DNA of 64,000 bases from Candidatus Tepidiaquacellales bacterium OLB4/UTCHB1. Lineage in GTDB: Bacteria; Bacteroidota; Ignavibacteria; Tepidaquicellales; Tepidaquicellaceae. The notes under the pieces are model-generated. The model saw only the letters and a list, made by a program, of their open reading frames with translations, searched no databases and had not been told where the DNA came from. Made by a program: the position numbers and the translations under genes. The stretch covers positions 33,949 through 97,948 of the forward strand of contig MWSW01000018.1 in NCBI GenBank assembly GCA_002050165.1. Direction: 5' to 3'. Shown here one piece after another: positions 17,470 to 26,069 of the stretch (its first letter is position 1; every line of letters starts with the position of its first letter).

Positions 17470-18909
17470 ATGGAAAGTTCAGGAGACAATACAACGATAA
17501 AAGAAAAATCACAACAAAACGGGAGTCATGAGATTCTCAAAACAAAGAATCTTTATGAAGATGCACGTTCGTGCGCTGTGAAAATTATATGCCGGTGTGA
17601 AAGAACAGATTCATATCTCGATAAGCTTATTGACGCTGAGTTACGAAATTCCAATTTAAATGATTTTGACAAGTCATTGTTAAATGAACTTGCTCATGGA
17701 GTGATAAGATGGATGCGTCGCCTCGATTGGTTTTTGAACGGATTTTATCGGGGAAACTACGAGAAGTGTATGCCGGAAGTAAAAAATGCTCTAAGAGTTG
17801 CTTTATATCAGATAATGTTTCTCAATAAAATACCATATTCTGCAGCAGTGAACGAAGCGGTTGAATATGTTAAAAGAATTCATGGGGAAAAACATGCAGC
17901 GGTTGTAAACGGTTTGCTGAGGAACATTATCCGCACACTGGATAACTTAGTATGGCCGTCAAGAGAAATTGATGAAGTAAATTATCTTGGCATGGTTCAA
18001 TCGCACCCGAACTGGATGGTCAGAAGATGGGTGAACCGCTTCGGGTTTGATGATGCGGAAAAATTGTGTGAAGCAAATAATAAACGACCGGTAATAAGCC
18101 TCAGGGTAAACCGGCTCAAGTTAAGCAACGAAGATTTTGAACAACACCTGTTTAATAGAAATATTCAGTTCAGGAAATCAGAATTTTTGGAAAATTTTTA
18201 TACAATTCGTACCATGGCGAAAATCTATACTGATGATTTCTTTGAAGCAGGTATGTTTACTGTGCAAGATGTAAGTGCAGGACTCGTTTCGCACCTTGTC
18301 GCGCCATCGGAGGATGAAGTTGTATTAGACGTTTGCGCTGCACCCGGCGGAAAATCATCTCACCTTTCGGAGTTAATGAACAACAGAGGCAAACTTGTTT
18401 CAGTTGAAAAATATTTATCCAGAGCAGAGATAATGAAAAGAAATTTCGAGAGGCTTGGTGTTGAAAATAGCACGGTTGTTCACGATGATATAAAATCTCC
18501 CGAATCAGATTTGTTGAAAGAAGAATTGGTTGGTAAGGTTGATAAATTGCTGCTTGATGTACCTTGCTCCGGATTGGGTGTGTTGTCAAAAAAGCCCGAT
18601 ATAAAATGGAAACGCGAGATTGAACATATCACTGAACTGCAATCCATACAACTTGAGATATTGGAAAATTCCGTTAAGTATCTTAAACCAAATGGGGTAA
18701 TGGTATATAGTACGTGTACGACTGAGAAGGAAGAGAACGAAGACGTAATTAATTTATTCCTTGTGAATCATCCGGAGTTTGAAATTGAAAACGCGTCGAA
18801 TTATGTAACTCCGGAAGTTGTAAACTCACGTGGATTCATTGAAATATTCCCGCATATTCATTCAACTGACGGATCATTTGCAGCGAGATTAAAGAGAAAA
18901 GGGATCTGA
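17470..18909 (+). CDS. rsmB: 16S rRNA m5C967 methyltransferase (RsmB type)
   Basis: Methylates a 16S rRNA cytosine with SAM. 479 residues. Residues about 25-165 form a NusB-like RNA-binding domain (DARSCAVKIICRCE, LNELAHGVIRWMRRLDW, VNEAVEYVKRIHG). A Rossmann methyltransferase domain follows: VCAAPGGKSSHLSELM for SAM, DVPCSGLGVLSKKPDIKW with one catalytic Cys, and MVYSTCTTEKEENE with the other. RsmB is about 430 residues in E. coli; the extra length is an N-terminal hydrophilic stretch of about 25 residues plus loops. The stop codon sits inside a perfect hairpin terminator. Confidence 0.92.
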   Translation: MESSGDNTTIKEKSQQNGSHEILKTKNLYEDARSCAVKIICRCERTDSYLDKLIDAELRNSNLNDFDKSLLNELAHGVIRWMRRLDWFLNGFYRGNYEKCMPEVKNALRVALYQIMFLNKIPYSAAVNEAVEYVKRIHGEKHAAVVNGLLRNIIRTLDNLVWPSREIDEVNYLGMVQSHPNWMVRRWVNRFGFDDAEKLCEANNKRPVISLRVNRLKLSNEDFEQHLFNRNIQFRKSEFLENFYTIRTMAKIYTDDFFEAGMFTVQDVSAGLVSHLVAPSEDEVVLDVCAAPGGKSSHLSELMNNRGKLVSVEKYLSRAEIMKRNFERLGVENSTVVHDDIKSPESDLLKEELVGKVDKLLLDVPCSGLGVLSKKPDIKWKREIEHITELQSIQLEILENSVKYLKPNGVMVYSTCTTEKEENEDVINLFLVNHPEFEIENASNYVTPEVVNSRGFIEIFPHIHSTDGSFAARLKRKGI

Positions 18910-18927
18910 TAGATCCCTTTTCTCTTT
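18891..18927. terminator. Bidirectional terminator with 17-base stem, containing the rsmB stop
   Basis: A perfect 17-base inverted repeat (18891-18907 and 18911-18927) around a three-base loop. The rsmB TGA (18907-18909) lies at the loop, so the end of the coding sequence forms one arm. The arms are A-rich and T-rich at their ends, so it can stop transcripts from rsmB and from the convergent gene at 18958. Confidence 0.85.
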
Positions 18928-18957
18928 GAATTGTCTCTTTACTTGTAACTGTACGAA

Positions 18958-20343
18958 TTATTGCTCAACAAAGATATCACCAATCTTCCATCTCATATTT
19001 AAGAGGATTGTCAGCGCACCGAATTTACCATCATTTTTCGTACCTAATCTGATAGACGGTCCGAAAGCAAAGGATGTATTTGCGAATCCTTGGGCAATAT
19101 CCGAGATTAGTGTTTCAAACAATATTTGAAAGTTCCTCGTCGGGCTGCTAACCATTGCGTTAATCCTAACGTCAAAGACGGAGTTTGCAAGTTTCATTTC
19201 TCTACCTGAAAATCCAACGTGCGTCTCACCCAGATATTTCGCAACGTAAACTTTTGCTCTGGTTGAACCAAATGTTCTGAATGGATACCTGAACTCCCAG
19301 TTAAAGTGATTCCCTTGAACGACCAGATTGGGCATGAAATCGTTCGGATCACTTGTACCCTTGTTTCGAACCTGGACAGGTGGAGCTGCGTTTCCGGAAT
19401 CAATTTCTGTAAAAAATCCGACTTCAAAGAAATTACCGAAAGGTATCACGTAATTGAACTCAAGTGCAAAGTGGGGCAGGAAAATATTGTTGTAATCTGC
19501 AATCATCGGTGAATCATCTGAGCCGTTTGTAATGACGCCTGAACCTCTTTCGTGTGTAAACTCGAGAATTCTTGTAACTACTCCAATGGAAGCGCCCAGA
19601 AGGTGGAATTTTGCGCCAATAGCTTCAGATTCCATCGGGCCTGAATATTGATTGCCGAGCCCAAACGACAACCCAAAATCGCTTTTAATCGGAAATCCAA
19701 CATGTTCGCCACCGAAAACCTGAAAATATGGATTGATGTACGCGGTACCACTTCTAATTTCTCTGAATCGTTTCGGCGGAGCAATCGCATCTGATACCCT
19801 GATTTTTTTGATTACATCCGTGAAAACGGATGCAAAATTAGGCGCTGTCGGATTAAGGTTCTCTTTAGCCGCGCCTGTAAAGTTTATCAGCCCCGATTGA
19901 ACGCGATTAGATAACTGTCCCCAGCTTACAAGTTTAAGTGGGTTATCTTCGGAACCAATAAATGCAATTTCATTTCCCGGGTTTCTTAAATCAACAGTAA
20001 TGAAGTAACTTCCCAACTTCGGACTTATCTCCATATCATCCTGAACCCAAATAAACAAGCTATCATTTTCAACGCTCGCCGCTATCCTGAAATATTTCCA
20101 GGTTCTGGGGTCGTCATCAACCTGTTCGCCGGTAATAGTGAGTATCTTACCGTTGCTACCTATTGGACCATCATCAGTAATCTGTTCATCAGTTAAAAGC
20201 TCAGGTACATCTTTAATTGTATCCTCAGGTGTTGATGTAGAAATCTCAGGAATGTCATCACTTTGTGAAACTACAAATGACGGCAGTACAACCAAGAATG
20301 CAATCACAATAACAATTCTAAAGACGTAAGATTTAAATTTCAT
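18958..20343 (-). CDS. Exported protein with probable C-terminal outer-membrane barrel
   Basis: A 461-residue protein of no family I recognise. The signal peptide is about 26 residues (cleavage near VVS before QSDD). An acidic linker follows to about residue 65, then a globular part of about 120 residues (WKYFRIAASVENDSLFIWVQ), and from about residue 215 a run of amphipathic beta strands typical of outer-membrane barrels (SFGLGNQYSG, GAKFHLLGASIGVVTRI, HFALEFNYVIPFG, FAFGPSIRLG). It is the last gene of a three-gene minus-strand group with the two inner-membrane proteins at 20411-22567, 67 bases downstream, with a hairpin between. An outer-membrane partner of that pair is a reasonable inference. 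Confidence 0.6.
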   Translation of the reverse strand: MKFKSYVFRIVIVIAFLVVLPSFVVSQSDDIPEISTSTPEDTIKDVPELLTDEQITDDGPIGSNGKILTITGEQVDDDPRTWKYFRIAASVENDSLFIWVQDDMEISPKLGSYFITVDLRNPGNEIAFIGSEDNPLKLVSWGQLSNRVQSGLINFTGAAKENLNPTAPNFASVFTDVIKKIRVSDAIAPPKRFREIRSGTAYINPYFQVFGGEHVGFPIKSDFGLSFGLGNQYSGPMESEAIGAKFHLLGASIGVVTRILEFTHERGSGVITNGSDDSPMIADYNNIFLPHFALEFNYVIPFGNFFEVGFFTEIDSGNAAPPVQVRNKGTSDPNDFMPNLVVQGNHFNWEFRYPFRTFGSTRAKVYVAKYLGETHVGFSGREMKLANSVFDVRINAMVSSPTRNFQILFETLISDIAQGFANTSFAFGPSIRLGTKNDGKFGALTILLNMRWKIGDIFVEQ

Positions 20344-20372
20344 TTTGTATTAATTTAGTTGATTAAAACATA

Positions 20373-20393
20373 GCCCTGCATTCTCAGCAGGGC
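20373..20393 (-). promoter_or_regulatory. Intercistronic hairpin
   Basis: Seven-base GC-rich stem (gccctgc at 20373-20379, gcagggc at 20387-20393) between the single-pass membrane gene and the barrel gene. On the minus strand it is followed by an interrupted T stretch, so it could be a leaky terminator or an mRNA-stability element that lowers expression of the last gene. Confidence 0.5.
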
Positions 20394-20410
20394 GTATTAT
20401 TAAAGAAGAG

Positions 20411-21337
20411 TTAATATTCACTGAATACAAACGAACCCCCGTTGGAAACAGTTTTACCGGAAACTTTGTCCTTGACGTTTACACTGAAATTTATTCTATA
20501 AGGTGGTTCCTGATTTCCGTATATCTGGTCAAATTGTGATTCCGAGCCAATCGTTTGGTTAAGTTTTATATCGAGAACTTTGCCACTTTGAGTAACTGAG
20601 ACCGGACCGGTTACACTGATCTGTAATTGACCCGGAAAATCATCCTCGACCGTGACCCTGAAACCTGTTACTCTTGTCAATGACCTATACGATCCGACGT
20701 CAGCAACTTTTTGCACTATTATTCTCGGATTATCGTTTGGTTTAAGGGATACAGTTTTTGTCGAACTACCGACTCTAATTGTTACCGAACTTTGACCACC
20801 GGTAGTGAATGTTTTTGTACTTTTTGGTGGTATTGTAGTTATACCGACAATTTCAAGCGGTAAATCGTAAGGGTTATTTAAAGTGTTCTGAGTATATTGA
20901 GTCAGTTCTATACTACCAATCCGAATATCTGTAACCTCCGATGGTTCTTTGGGGATTTCTTCCTTTTTTTCTTCGGGAATTTCCTCTTGTTGAACTTGGG
21001 GAGTTACAGTTGGATTTGTTTGATTAACAGTTAAACTCATTTTTTGAGTGATCTGCGAGAGTTGCATTTGAGTTTGCTGCAACTTCTGCCTGAGTTCTTC
21101 TGGATTTGAAAATTTCAGTGTTGTGTCAATGTCTATTTTCGGAACAAGTCCTAACGCTATGAGTGAATCAAGGTATTTTTTAAGAGAATCTGCATACTCT
21201 CTCTCAACTACAGTTTCTTTTTCAATAACTTCCTCAAGGTCCAGATTGGCGCCTTTGAGTGCGATGACACAAATCACAAAAATATAGAGTACCTGATATA
21301 TGACGAACTTTACGTCTCTGTCTTTATTTCCTGCCAT
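20411..21337 (-). CDS. Single-pass inner-membrane protein with large periplasmic domain, GldM/PorM- or MotB-like
   Basis: 308 residues. A short charged N-terminus (MAGNKDRDVK) precedes one transmembrane helix (about residues 11-29: FVIYQVLYIFVICVIALKG). Then come a predicted coiled coil (about 30-105), a Pro/Glu-rich linker, and a beta-rich periplasmic part (about 135-308). The topology and the pattern Y-L/I-x5-IAL around the helix recall GldM/PorM of the T9SS and gliding motor, but the protein is much shorter than GldM (about 510) and lacks an obvious OmpA-like peptidoglycan domain as in MotB. It starts 18 bases after the polytopic gene upstream. Motor-stator partner is an inference from topology and pairing only. 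Confidence 0.5.
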   Translation of the reverse strand: MAGNKDRDVKFVIYQVLYIFVICVIALKGANLDLEEVIEKETVVEREYADSLKKYLDSLIALGLVPKIDIDTTLKFSNPEELRQKLQQTQMQLSQITQKMSLTVNQTNPTVTPQVQQEEIPEEKKEEIPKEPSEVTDIRIGSIELTQYTQNTLNNPYDLPLEIVGITTIPPKSTKTFTTGGQSSVTIRVGSSTKTVSLKPNDNPRIIVQKVADVGSYRSLTRVTGFRVTVEDDFPGQLQISVTGPVSVTQSGKVLDIKLNQTIGSESQFDQIYGNQEPPYRINFSVNVKDKVSGKTVSNGGSFVFSEY

Positions 21338-21355
21338 AGCTTTTGATTTTAAAGT

Positions 21356-22567
21356 TTACTGCCTCTTGCCGGCGAGGTATGCAAGATTATCAAGTCCTTT
21401 TATAGCAGAGGAATCGTTCAGATTTTTAATCGTCTCCCCGATAAAATGTGCCGTAACCTGCAACTCTTTCAGAACTTTTTCTTCCGGAAGTTTTACATTG
21501 TTTATCTCTGTTACTATTTGCCTTACACTATTCATATTATCCTTAATAGTAGCTGAATAATCAGATGACTTTTGAACGGTTGTTACAACGTTGGTCATAG
21601 TGTCAGCCACGTGTTTGAAATCTTCCATAAGCTGGTGATCAACAAGTTTCACTTTACTTAGTTCATCAGCAGCATTCCGGAATTTAATGAGATTCTGAGT
21701 GAACTTTTCGTTGAGCTCTTCGGTAGTTTTCACAACATTATAAATCATATCGAGCTGTTCTTTTGATAGATTCGGTCCACCTTGACCCTGAATTGCAGCG
21801 AAAGTTTTTTTCGTGATTTCTTTTAAATCGCTTGCGATATGTTTAAGCTCTGATTTTCCTTGTTGTGCAAAGTATTCTCTCTCTACCTTGCTCACCTCAT
21901 GCTGAATTTCCTGATATTTTACCGCCTGTGCGCTGAAAACAGATTCGAAAAGTTTTGCAATTGCGAGTATAACGATTGCTTTAATTTCGAATGGAACAGA
22001 AAAGCCGAGGAAAATTGTCGGTCCTTCTTTAATTGAAACAAGCAGAATGGCAGCACCTAAAAGCGGTAATGCGGTCCCGATTCCATCAACAACCCCGCTG
22101 TATTTGTCAATTATTCTGTCTATACTGTTTTCGGATGCACCTTTTTGCAGAATTTCCTTTTTTAAAGCGCTATTGCACAGGTAAGCGTTTAAAACGAAAA
22201 TAATATAAAACAAAAATGGCATCCACCAGAACTGAATAGGTACAACGCCTTGATTGAGGAGGCTTACACCCGGGAAAATCCAACTTGCAATGTTCTTTGC
22301 CACCTCTCCAAATATTGGTACAGCGCTGATGTCAATAAAAATTGAAAGTATTAGCAAGATTAACGAAGGAATCATTGCACGGAGTGTTATTCCCGTCAGC
22401 TGACCTTCGATTTCCTTCATCTTGTTTTGGACCACATAATTCTTGATCTCGCTAATCTCATTGTTCAACTTAAGAAGGTTTTCTATCCTTTCTTCCATTG
22501 AACCATTTGAAGAATTGTTTCCCCCCTGTCCGGTTTCGTTGTACGAGATTTGAGTGTTCTCTGTCAT
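21356..22567 (-). CDS. Polytopic membrane protein with long cytoplasmic coiled coil, MotA/TolQ/GldL-like topology
   Basis: 403 residues. A hydrophilic N-terminus to about 60, then four helices (about 63-83, 111-131, 160-178 and 186-214) and a C-terminal helical tail of about 190 residues with heptad-like character (VSKVEREYFAQQG, LKEITKKTF, EELNEKFTQNL). Two helices, a short cytoplasmic loop, two helices and a cytoplasmic tail is MotA topology. GIGTALPLLGAAILLV at helix three resembles the Pro-containing pore helix of MotA and TolQ, and helix four carries charged residues (E194, K196, K205, E208). No close family is recognised. First gene of the three-gene minus-strand group. Confidence 0.5.
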   Translation of the reverse strand: MTENTQISYNETGQGGNNSSNGSMEERIENLLKLNNEISEIKNYVVQNKMKEIEGQLTGITLRAMIPSLILLILSIFIDISAVPIFGEVAKNIASWIFPGVSLLNQGVVPIQFWWMPFLFYIIFVLNAYLCNSALKKEILQKGASENSIDRIIDKYSGVVDGIGTALPLLGAAILLVSIKEGPTIFLGFSVPFEIKAIVILAIAKLFESVFSAQAVKYQEIQHEVSKVEREYFAQQGKSELKHIASDLKEITKKTFAAIQGQGGPNLSKEQLDMIYNVVKTTEELNEKFTQNLIKFRNAADELSKVKLVDHQLMEDFKHVADTMTNVVTTVQKSSDYSATIKDNMNSVRQIVTEINNVKLPEEKVLKELQVTAHFIGETIKNLNDSSAIKGLDNLAYLAGKRQ

Positions 22568-22761
22568 CTTGAGTTAGGTTGTTGTTTGAAAGTTAATGTT
22601 AAATGTGAATCAGCAATTAATCCGATTTGTATTAAAGCGTGCAAAAAAAAAATCAGATTTAGGGTTTCAATTGGTGCTAAATTTACTTAATAAGCCTCAA
22701 TAATCAATGTAAAAAAAGTTATTATCGAAAAAAAATTATCCAAAAATTATCAATCACAGAC

Positions 22762-23739
22762 CTATATTTCAGTGTTATGTTTCTCGTATGCTTCAATAAT
22801 ATCCTTAACCAATTTATGTCTCACTACATCTGATTTTTCAAAAAAGACAAATTCGATTCCGTCAATACCGTCAAGTATTTTCTGAACCTGAACAAGTCCG
22901 GAGAGCTCGCGTTTAGGAATATCAATCTGAGTAGTATCACCTGTGATGATTGCCCTGGAGTTTGCACCGAGCCGGGTTAGAAACATTTTCATTTGGATTG
23001 TCGTAGTATTTTGAGCTTCATCAAGTATTACAAAGGAATTATTTAGAGTACGACCGCGCATATATGCTAAAGGTACGACCTCAATAGTATTTCGTTCAAG
23101 ATAAGTTTTCAATTTTTCGAACGGGATCATATCTTCAAGCGCATCGTAGAGCGGTCTGAGGTAAGGGTCAACTTTCTCTGATAAGTCACCCGGAAGGAAT
23201 CCTAGATTTTCACCTGCTTCAACTGCTGGTCGGGTAAGTACAATTTTATTAACCTGCTTTTTCTTTAGGGCTGAAACTGCAAATGCTACTGCCAGATACG
23301 TTTTCCCGGTACCGGCTGGACCAATTGCAAAAACTATGTCGTTTTCTAAACTCTTTTTGTGATAAATTAACTGGGTTCGAGTCCTGGGCTTTATGAAGTC
23401 GTTCTTTTTGAATAAAATTATATCTTTTACATCGCCAGAAGTAACATTGTACTTTTCAAGTACACGATTATCATCTCCGGTGTCAACTAAGTTTAAAATT
23501 AATTTAACATCTTCGGTTGATATTTCTCCCTGCCTGTTGTAAAGGAACACAAGTTCATTTATTATACGCTCGATTGTTTTAACTTCCTGCTCATCTCCCT
23601 TAACGAAAAGGTTTTCTCCACGCAATACGATAGTTGAGTCAAAGCATTCTCTGATATGATTTATATTGTTATCGTTGAACCCTGCAAAATTCAGAAGATT
23701 AATTCCTTCCAATTTTATATTCAGTTCTTTTACGCTCAA
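22762..23739 (-). CDS. phoH: PhoH-like ATPase (YbeZ family)
   Basis: Cytoplasmic P-loop ATPase related to the helicase superfamily; linked in other bacteria to ribosome maturation and RNA metabolism with the YbeY endonuclease. 325 residues. An N-terminal KH-like region (about 1-110) is followed by Walker A GPAGTGKTYLAVAFAV, TRPAVEAGENLGFLPGDL, the Walker B FVILDEAQNTT, and ITGDTTQID. A TTG at 23739 is the best start. ybeY is not adjacent. A 194-base gap separates it from the membrane pair downstream. Confidence 0.9.
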   Translation of the reverse strand: MSVKELNIKLEGINLLNFAGFNDNNINHIRECFDSTIVLRGENLFVKGDEQEVKTIERIINELVFLYNRQGEISTEDVKLILNLVDTGDDNRVLEKYNVTSGDVKDIILFKKNDFIKPRTRTQLIYHKKSLENDIVFAIGPAGTGKTYLAVAFAVSALKKKQVNKIVLTRPAVEAGENLGFLPGDLSEKVDPYLRPLYDALEDMIPFEKLKTYLERNTIEVVPLAYMRGRTLNNSFVILDEAQNTTTIQMKMFLTRLGANSRAIITGDTTQIDIPKRELSGLVQVQKILDGIDGIEFVFFEKSDVVRHKLVKDIIEAYEKHNTEI

Positions 23740-23800
23740 ATTACTATTATTGATATAGAGGTTTTGTTATTGAAATGTATAAGTAAAAAAGTAATGTATT

Positions 23801-23835
23801 AAAAAAGCCCTCACACTTTAAAAGTGCAGGGCTTT
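23801..23835 (-). terminator. Terminator after LysM copy B
   Basis: Outer stem aaagccct/agggcttt (23804-23811 and 23828-23835) with an inner cacttt/aaagtg pairing. On the minus strand it ends in a T run. It closes the transcript of the duplicated lipoprotein-LysM units. Confidence 0.85.
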
Positions 23836-23874
23836 GAAAGAATTTACAAGGAATTAAAAAATAAACCGACTGAA

Positions 23875-24669
23875 TTAGTTTGATTTCTTTTCAGTGCTTT
23901 CTTTCTTTTCAGTACTCTCGGTTTTCGTTGTCTTTTTAATTCTGTTTTTAGTTTTGGTGTTTCTCCAGTAAACTCTCTTCTTCAAATAGTCTTTCTTTTG
24001 AGCATCAGTGAGAGTAGGAACTTTCAGAACCTGACCGGGATAAATCAAGTTAGGATTCGGAATAGTTTTAGGAATTCTCGGAGGAGCACTTACAACACCG
24101 CTCTTGTTGGCTTCCCAAAGTGCAGGCCATAATTTCGGGTTATTATAAATGTTGCTCTTTCCGGAAATTTTCCAGAGACAGTCCCCTTTAACAACGGTGT
24201 AGTTGTTTGTAGGTGCAGGACCCCATGCATCTAACTTTTTCTTCATTGCATTGAACCTGTCCCAGAATTCAGGGAGACACCTTATTTTAGAAGCCTCGAT
24301 TTCTGCAAAGGTTTTTTCTGCATCTTCTTTTGAACCGGACTTTGAGTTGATTTTCTTCTCTAAGTCGTTAAACTTGGTTCTGAAGTCAGCTACCTGAGAT
24401 TTCGTTGCTCCAACAGAAGCGTAAAGATCGTTCTCGGCTTTTTCTAGTTCGTTATCTTTCTGCGCTGAACTCTTCCTTAATCCGTCAATGTCGGAATTAA
24501 GAGAATTGAGCGTCGAGGTTAAATCATTTTTCCTGACAGTTAACTCATCCATTTGCATTTGCCATTCTTCTTCAGTCATTTCTTCTTCGTCCTGAGCAAA
24601 TACGGAAGAACCTGCAACAACTGTCAAGGAGAAGGCGAGCATTAAAGCAAATAATTTATTGAATTTCAT
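23875..24669 (-). CDS. Exported coiled-coil LysM protein, copy B
   Basis: 264 residues. Signal peptide to about residue 25 (SSVFA before QDEEE), a long helical coiled-coil region (about 30-130: LNSLNSDIDGLRKSS and so on), then one LysM domain (NYTVVKGDCLWKIS at about 158-171, closing with NPNLIYPGQVLKVP), which binds peptidoglycan, and a very basic Lys/Thr tail. Periplasmic cell-wall tether is the likely role. Nearly identical to copy A (25227-26012) up to the start of the LysM domain, then different. Preceded 57 bases upstream by its own small lipoprotein gene. Confidence 0.8.
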   Translation of the reverse strand: MKFNKLFALMLAFSLTVVAGSSVFAQDEEEMTEEEWQMQMDELTVRKNDLTSTLNSLNSDIDGLRKSSAQKDNELEKAENDLYASVGATKSQVADFRTKFNDLEKKINSKSGSKEDAEKTFAEIEASKIRCLPEFWDRFNAMKKKLDAWGPAPTNNYTVVKGDCLWKISGKSNIYNNPKLWPALWEANKSGVVSAPPRIPKTIPNPNLIYPGQVLKVPTLTDAQKKDYLKKRVYWRNTKTKNRIKKTTKTESTEKKESTEKKSN

Positions 24670-24726
24670 TTTTTAGGATTCTCCTTTTAAAATTTGTTTT
24701 TAAATTAACTTTAGCTGATTGTGAGA

Positions 24727-24993
24727 TTACGGACATCTCTTTTTAACAGCATCAATGTCATTGAGATACTGCCTGATCTTTGCATCTTTATCTGCAACTT
24801 GTCTTTCAAGCTGTGATTTTTCGTTTTGTTTTGCATTGACCTGAGACTGCAATGACTCAACTTCAGCTTTCAAATCGTTAAGCTGTTGCATTTGTTCTTC
24901 GCTTACTCCACCGCCGCATCCGACTAAAAATGTAGAGCCTGCAAATAGAACGGTCATGAGTAATGCCATGAACATGTTTTTGGACTTTGCCAT
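24727..24993 (-). CDS. Small coiled-coil lipoprotein, copy B
   Basis: 88 residues from the ATG at 24993, which has a near-perfect ribosome-binding site (aggaggt just upstream); a longer reading from 25056 is not supported. The signal peptide ends in the lipobox LVGC, followed by GGG and then a heptad coiled coil (EEQMQQLNDLKAEVESLQSQ) to the C-terminal KKRCP. Size and layout resemble Lpp-type lipoproteins, without a terminal Lys for peptidoglycan attachment. Paired with the LysM gene, which could supply the wall contact. The mature part is identical to copy A, but the signal peptides differ. Confidence 0.75.
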   Translation of the reverse strand: MAKSKNMFMALLMTVLFAGSTFLVGCGGGVSEEQMQQLNDLKAEVESLQSQVNAKQNEKSQLERQVADKDAKIRQYLNDIDAVKKRCP

Positions 24994-25170
24994 TTGAATA
25001 CCTCCTGGTTTTTGGCTTTTAGTTTTTAAAATGTTGGTGTATTTAATACAATACAAATTTAGGATTATCTAATTTGGTAGTCAAGTCTATTCTCAAAAAG
25101 TGGACAATGTTTTATGTTAAATTTTCGTTAATTAACCTGGATTCATTTATAGTGTATAAAAAATAGGACA

Positions 25171-25204
25171 AAAAAAACCTCCGTTTGAATGCGGAGGTTT
25201 TCCA
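25171..25204 (-). terminator. Terminator after LysM copy A
   Basis: Perfect ten-base stem aaaacctccg/cggaggtttt (25174-25183 and 25192-25201) around an eight-base loop; on the minus strand it runs into T residues. It separates the two duplicated units, so each can be its own transcript. Confidence 0.85.
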
Positions 25205-25226
25205 AAAATGTAATACTTTTAAATTC

Positions 25227-26012
25227 TTAATTTGTTGTTTCGGTTTTCTTAGGTGTTTCAGTCTTCTTCATCCTTTTAGTTTTGACAGTCCCTCGTTTCC
25301 AGTTTCTCCAGTTAACTTTTTTCTTCAGGGTTTCCTCTTTTTGTTGTGAAGTGAGAGTAGGAACTTTCAGAACCTGACCGGGATAAATCAAGTTAGGATT
25401 CGGAATAGTTTTAGGAATTCTCGGAGGAGCACTTACAACACCGCCCTTGTTGGCTTCCCAAAGTGCAGGCCATAATTTCATATTACCGTAAATTTTGCTC
25501 ATACCAGCAATTTTTGATAAGCAGTCCCCTTTAACAACAGTGTAGTTGTTTGTAGGTGCAGGACCCCATGCATCTAACTTTTTCTTCATTGCATTGAACC
25601 TGTCCCAGAATTCAGGGAGACACCTTATTTTAGAAGCTTCGATTTCTGCAAAGGTTTTTTCTGCATCTTCTTTTGAACCGGACTTCGAGTTGATTTTCTT
25701 CTCTAAGTCGTTAAACTTGGTTCTGAAGTCAGCTACCTGAGATTTCGTTGCTCCAACAGAAGCGTAAAGATCGTTCTCGGCTTTTTCTAGTTCGTTATCT
25801 TTCTGCGCTGAACTCTTCCTTAATCCGTCAATGTCGGAATTAAGAGAATTGAGCGTCGAGGTTAAATCGTTTTTCCTGACAGTTAACTCATCCATTTGCA
25901 TTTGCCATTCTTCTTCAGTCATTTCTTCTTCGTCCTGAGCAAATACAGAAGAACCTGCAACAACTGTCAAGGAGAAAGCGAGCATTAAAGCAAATAATTT
26001 ATTGAATTTCAT
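25227..26012 (-). CDS. Exported coiled-coil LysM protein, copy A
   Basis: 261 residues, same layout as copy B: signal peptide, coiled coil, one LysM domain (NYTVVKGDCLSKIAGMSKIY to PGQVLKVPTL) and a basic tail. Relative to copy B the N-terminal 165 residues are identical; differences cluster in the LysM domain (for example SKIAGMSKIYGNM against WKISGKSNIYNNP) and in the tail, which differs in length by three residues. The wall ligand or its affinity may therefore differ between copies while the coiled coil is kept the same. Function is inferred from domains. Confidence 0.8.
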   Translation of the reverse strand: MKFNKLFALMLAFSLTVVAGSSVFAQDEEEMTEEEWQMQMDELTVRKNDLTSTLNSLNSDIDGLRKSSAQKDNELEKAENDLYASVGATKSQVADFRTKFNDLEKKINSKSGSKEDAEKTFAEIEASKIRCLPEFWDRFNAMKKKLDAWGPAPTNNYTVVKGDCLSKIAGMSKIYGNMKLWPALWEANKGGVVSAPPRIPKTIPNPNLIYPGQVLKVPTLTSQQKEETLKKKVNWRNWKRGTVKTKRMKKTETPKKTETTN

Positions 26013-26069
26013 TTTTTAGGATTCTCCTTTTAAAATTTGTTTTTAAATTAACTTTAGCTGATTGTGAGA

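Larger units (their letters stand above)
23875..24993 (-). repeat. Tandem duplication, unit B (lipoprotein plus LysM gene)
   Basis: Matches unit A at 25227-26336. Both the lipoprotein starts and the LysM starts are exactly 1343 bases apart. The central part, from the mature lipoprotein to the start of the LysM domain, is nearly identical, with roughly eight single-base, silent differences counted by eye. The outer ends of the two units have diverged. Confidence 0.9.

Noticed and set aside
18257..18589. Minus-strand frame of 110 codons
   Set aside because: Antisense to the rsmB methyltransferase domain; no motifs.
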